DNA of 64,000 nucleotides from Dermatophagoides farinae (lineage: Eukaryota; Arthropoda; Arachnida; Sarcoptiformes; Pyroglyphidae). Location of the stretch: assembly GCF_024713945.1 (NCBI RefSeq), contig NC_134678.1:1922001-1986000 (forward strand). The letters are read 5' to 3'. The first letter of the stretch is position 1. Each line of letters begins with the position of its first letter. The notes beneath the pieces were generated by a model that saw only the letters and a list, made by a program, of their open reading frames with translations, was not told the DNA's origin and ran no database searches. Position numbers and translations under genes: made by a program. Shown here one piece after another: positions 61,096-64,000 of the stretch.

Positions 61096-64000
61096 TATCG
61101 ATCATAGAATTTAATGAATTTTTTTTCTCATTGCTGCATCAATGTTTGCATTCTGGAATACACAATCCTTTTTTTTATCTGCTTTGCTTTTGGCCATAAA
61201 TTAGCTGTACGAATAACGAATAACGAATGTGTGTAAATTTTTCCACGTTCCAAAAACGAAAAACAATTCGAATTTGCCATTTAGACCAAAAAAAAAACAC
61301 ATCAGCTGCAGTTTAATAGTGTTGAAATTGAGTTCATCATCATATAGACAATTATACATTCAACAGCCGATAAAGTAATCAGAAAAATTTGTTGGATTTT
61401 TTTAGAAAATTAAAATTAATGTCCATCAACTTAACCAAATGTTATTATTACTATAAATAAATTTCAAACGAGTAAAAATCAAAAACAAACGCATATGTTG
61501 ATGAACATATTGTTTTGATTCCACAAGAATTTACTAAATCTTGTTTCTAATATATTTCACAGGAAAAAAATATTCCAATAAATGAATCTCATACATAATA
61601 AAAGTGATCAAGCAATATGTAGAATATAAAGACTGATAGAGAAAAGATTACTATAGATTCAATCTAATTCCCAAATGGAACAGAAATTCCAAAAATAAGA
61701 AGTTGAATTCATTTTTTTTCCTCTTCTTTTGAATGATTATTTTCATCATTTTCTTGTTTCATTTCAAAAAAAAAAAAATTTTTTTGTTCGGAATTTTCTT
61801 GTCAACACACAGAATATATATGGGAACATCATCATCATCATGTGTGCTATGGTTTTAATCAGAAAAAAATCAGTTTTGACAATGTAATGATGATGATGAT
61901 GATGATGATGATATAGTATATGCTGAATAAGATATAGAATTTCATGTAATAATTTAATTAGTGGAAAAAATTGATTGAATTTCTAATTTTAAAGTTCAAA
62001 ATTCTACCTCAACAACAACGATAAAAACATAATGATGATGATGATGATGATGATTTCATTTTGTTTGCACGATTTATGATTATTTCAAAGAAAAAAAAAG
62101 AAAAACATGATGCGAGAGATTCATTGAATAGCTTCTTAGTGTGTGTGTGTGTGTGTTTGTATAAAATTTCCATTAAAATCAATTCAATCTTGTTTTTTGT
62201 CAAAAATTCGATTACGTATCATCGTGACAACAACATCAACAACAACAACAACAACTCATTTCAATATTCAATTAAATTGAATTTTCTTTTTTTTTCTTCA
62301 CATAAACAATCTTTCAATCTCCAAATATTTTCATTTCATTCGTGTGACGCGTTACCTGTATTTTTTTTATTTATTTTTTTTTGCGTTACGTAACATAAAT
62401 GAATCCGTCAAAAACATTTGTCAGAGAATTGAAAACTTTTCTTTTTTCTCTATTCTGTGGAAATGAAAAATTATTCAACAAAAAAACAAAACAGAAAAAA
62501 ATAAACAAATACGATTGGGAATACTTGTGTGTTATTATTTTTGTTGAAAGACGATTTACCATTGCAAACATTTATTCATTCATTCATTCATCATTCATTT
62601 TCTTGAATATCGTATTTTTTTTTATCTCTCTCAAAACACATCACACACGTATGCAAACATAAACATGGACATGGAATCAATAATAAATATGTGTGTGTGA
62701 TGTAAAAAAAAATCGAAAACTGTACACGTAAAAGAATCTAAATAAATTTAATGGCCTAAAGCAAATCAAACCGCTTATAGAGATAAAGGTAGCTTATTTT
62801 TAATAAGGCAAGCAATTTTTTTTCTCACTGAAATTGTCACTACTATCGCATCATAACATATTGGATAATATTTTGACGGAAATAGAATGAAAAAAAAAAT
62901 TCTGGCTGTTTTTTTTCACCATGAACAATATGAACATATATATTATTAACAATTATTATACAAAATGAATATTCTGAAAAATTTTGATAAAAATGAATTT
63001 ATTAGGCAAATAAGAAAAAAAAATCAATAATTATCAAAATGAATTTGAAAGAAAAAATTCTTACCCAAATAGAATGATGAATTCAATGATGATGATGGCG
63101 AAGATTTTTTTTTTTTTTTTTAGCCGCAAACAGAATTTTGTTCAAGTTTTTTTTTCGATTGAATGCAATCACAGATTTAGATTTTTGTTTGTGTGATTAA
63201 AAAAAAAGAAGAAGAATATTGAACAAAATGTTAATAGGATTTTGTAAAGCGAGAAAAAAAAATTCAAATCCATGAATTGAAAATTTTAATTCAAATTTCA
63301 AATATGCTGGCAATCAGAACAAGAAACACAAACACTGGTTTGATTTTGGATCATCATTGAAATTACGATGAAAAAAAAACGAATTTCGTAACATCTCTAT
63401 ATTAGAATTTTTATTTTCACCACACTCATTGGATGTCGATTCTGTAAATGTGGGAATTATTTTGATGTTTGTACATCGTCATATAGGCAAAAACATTTGT
63501 AACGCAATTGCGCATCGTCGTCATATCAAAAAAAAAAAAAAAAAAACGAACCCTCTCAGTTTATCTATGTTTGCAATGATTCTGTGTCTGTATAGTTTAT
63601 ACACAATCCAAACATAACTAAGCCATTATCATCATATCAGAGCGCGCGTTTCACATTTCTTTTTTTCTGTTTGTAAAGTAAACGGAAAAGGAATGGAAAA
63701 AAAAAATTTCAGCATACAATTCACGATTCATATGGTGTTGATGATAATGTGAGAAGAAGAAAGAGAAGAAATTTGTATTGTCATCGAAAATATTGAAAGT
63801 TAATATTTCTGCATATATGTAGATGTAGTAGATGAAAAAAACAAGAATAAGAATCAAATGATTCTGTAGATGTGTACACACACACACACACACACATGTG
63901 ATACAATCAATAAAATTCCAATCCAAATGGATTGATGATGATGATGAAGATGGTTGGTTGGTTTGCTTTGGCCAACCAACGATTTTTTTTCTGTAATTTA
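61096..64000. other. Non-coding to the window end
   Basis: The stretch has ATG repeats (61888-61912, 62033-62054), CAA repeats (62227-62252), TG and CA runs and A/T homopolymers. Open frames here are short and low in complexity. Nothing could be supported as a gene. Confidence 0.5.

Noticed and set aside
1-64000. tRNA or rRNA genes
   Set aside because: No B-box-like GGTTCGANTCC with a matching acceptor stem, and no rRNA-like stretch, was recognised on either strand.

Overview
The window is AT-rich eukaryotic DNA with short phase-consistent GT-AG introns (mostly 50-200 bp), compact genes and dense simple repeats (ATC/GAT, CAA/TTG, CA, CATT, poly-A/T). The gene families (TFAP4/cropped-type bHLH, SRP receptor alpha, SLC35G, a neuropeptide-type rhodopsin-family GPCR, a BEL/Pao retrotransposon) are animal. 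The overall look, with an AT-rich compact genome and Asn/Ser/His-rich coding repeats, fits an arthropod, most likely an acariform mite. The species is inferred, not proven.

Layout. At 1-800 lies the 3' part of a secreted cysteine-rich protein gene (+). At 2357-3994 is an intronless coding region for a TFAP4-like bHLH leucine-zipper factor (+). At 5570-7523 is SRP receptor alpha (+), broken by one surplus base in an A-run. At 9498-11042 is a three-exon SLC35G1-like membrane transporter (+). From about 11.0 to 37.1 kb no gene could be supported: the DNA is simple repeats, hairpins and a short tandem duplication, and may partly be the first intron of the next gene. At 37112-42000 is a secreted-looking Gln/Asn/Pro/Ser-rich protein of more than 1000 residues (+) whose first coding exon was not found. 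A 130-bp Tc1/mariner-type MITE follows. At 44055-45060 (-) is a six-exon gene for a secreted Gly/Lys/Ala-rich, strongly cationic repeat protein. At 47420-47850 (-) is a small two-exon secreted protein.

From 49.1 to 57.7 kb on the minus strand lies a rhodopsin-family GPCR gene. It is split by an intact 5.3-kb BEL/Pao LTR retrotransposon (51451-56736) with identical 251-bp LTRs and one uninterrupted gag-pol frame. Next to the retrotransposon the exon after TM3 has lost its start, and a 66-bp perfect copy of the receptor's own third-loop coding sequence sits at the break. A one-base frameshift in the third loop adds to the damage. The locus is therefore either a very recently broken receptor or a partly misassembled one. 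A 252-bp TTAA-flanked piggyBac-type MITE lies just upstream of the receptor's first exon. The last 6 kb hold two weak small-gene candidates and otherwise repeats.

The genes do not form one pathway. The housekeeping genes (SRP receptor, transporter, transcription factor) sit beside a cluster of apparently lineage-specific secreted proteins. No tRNA, rRNA or CRISPR array was recognised.
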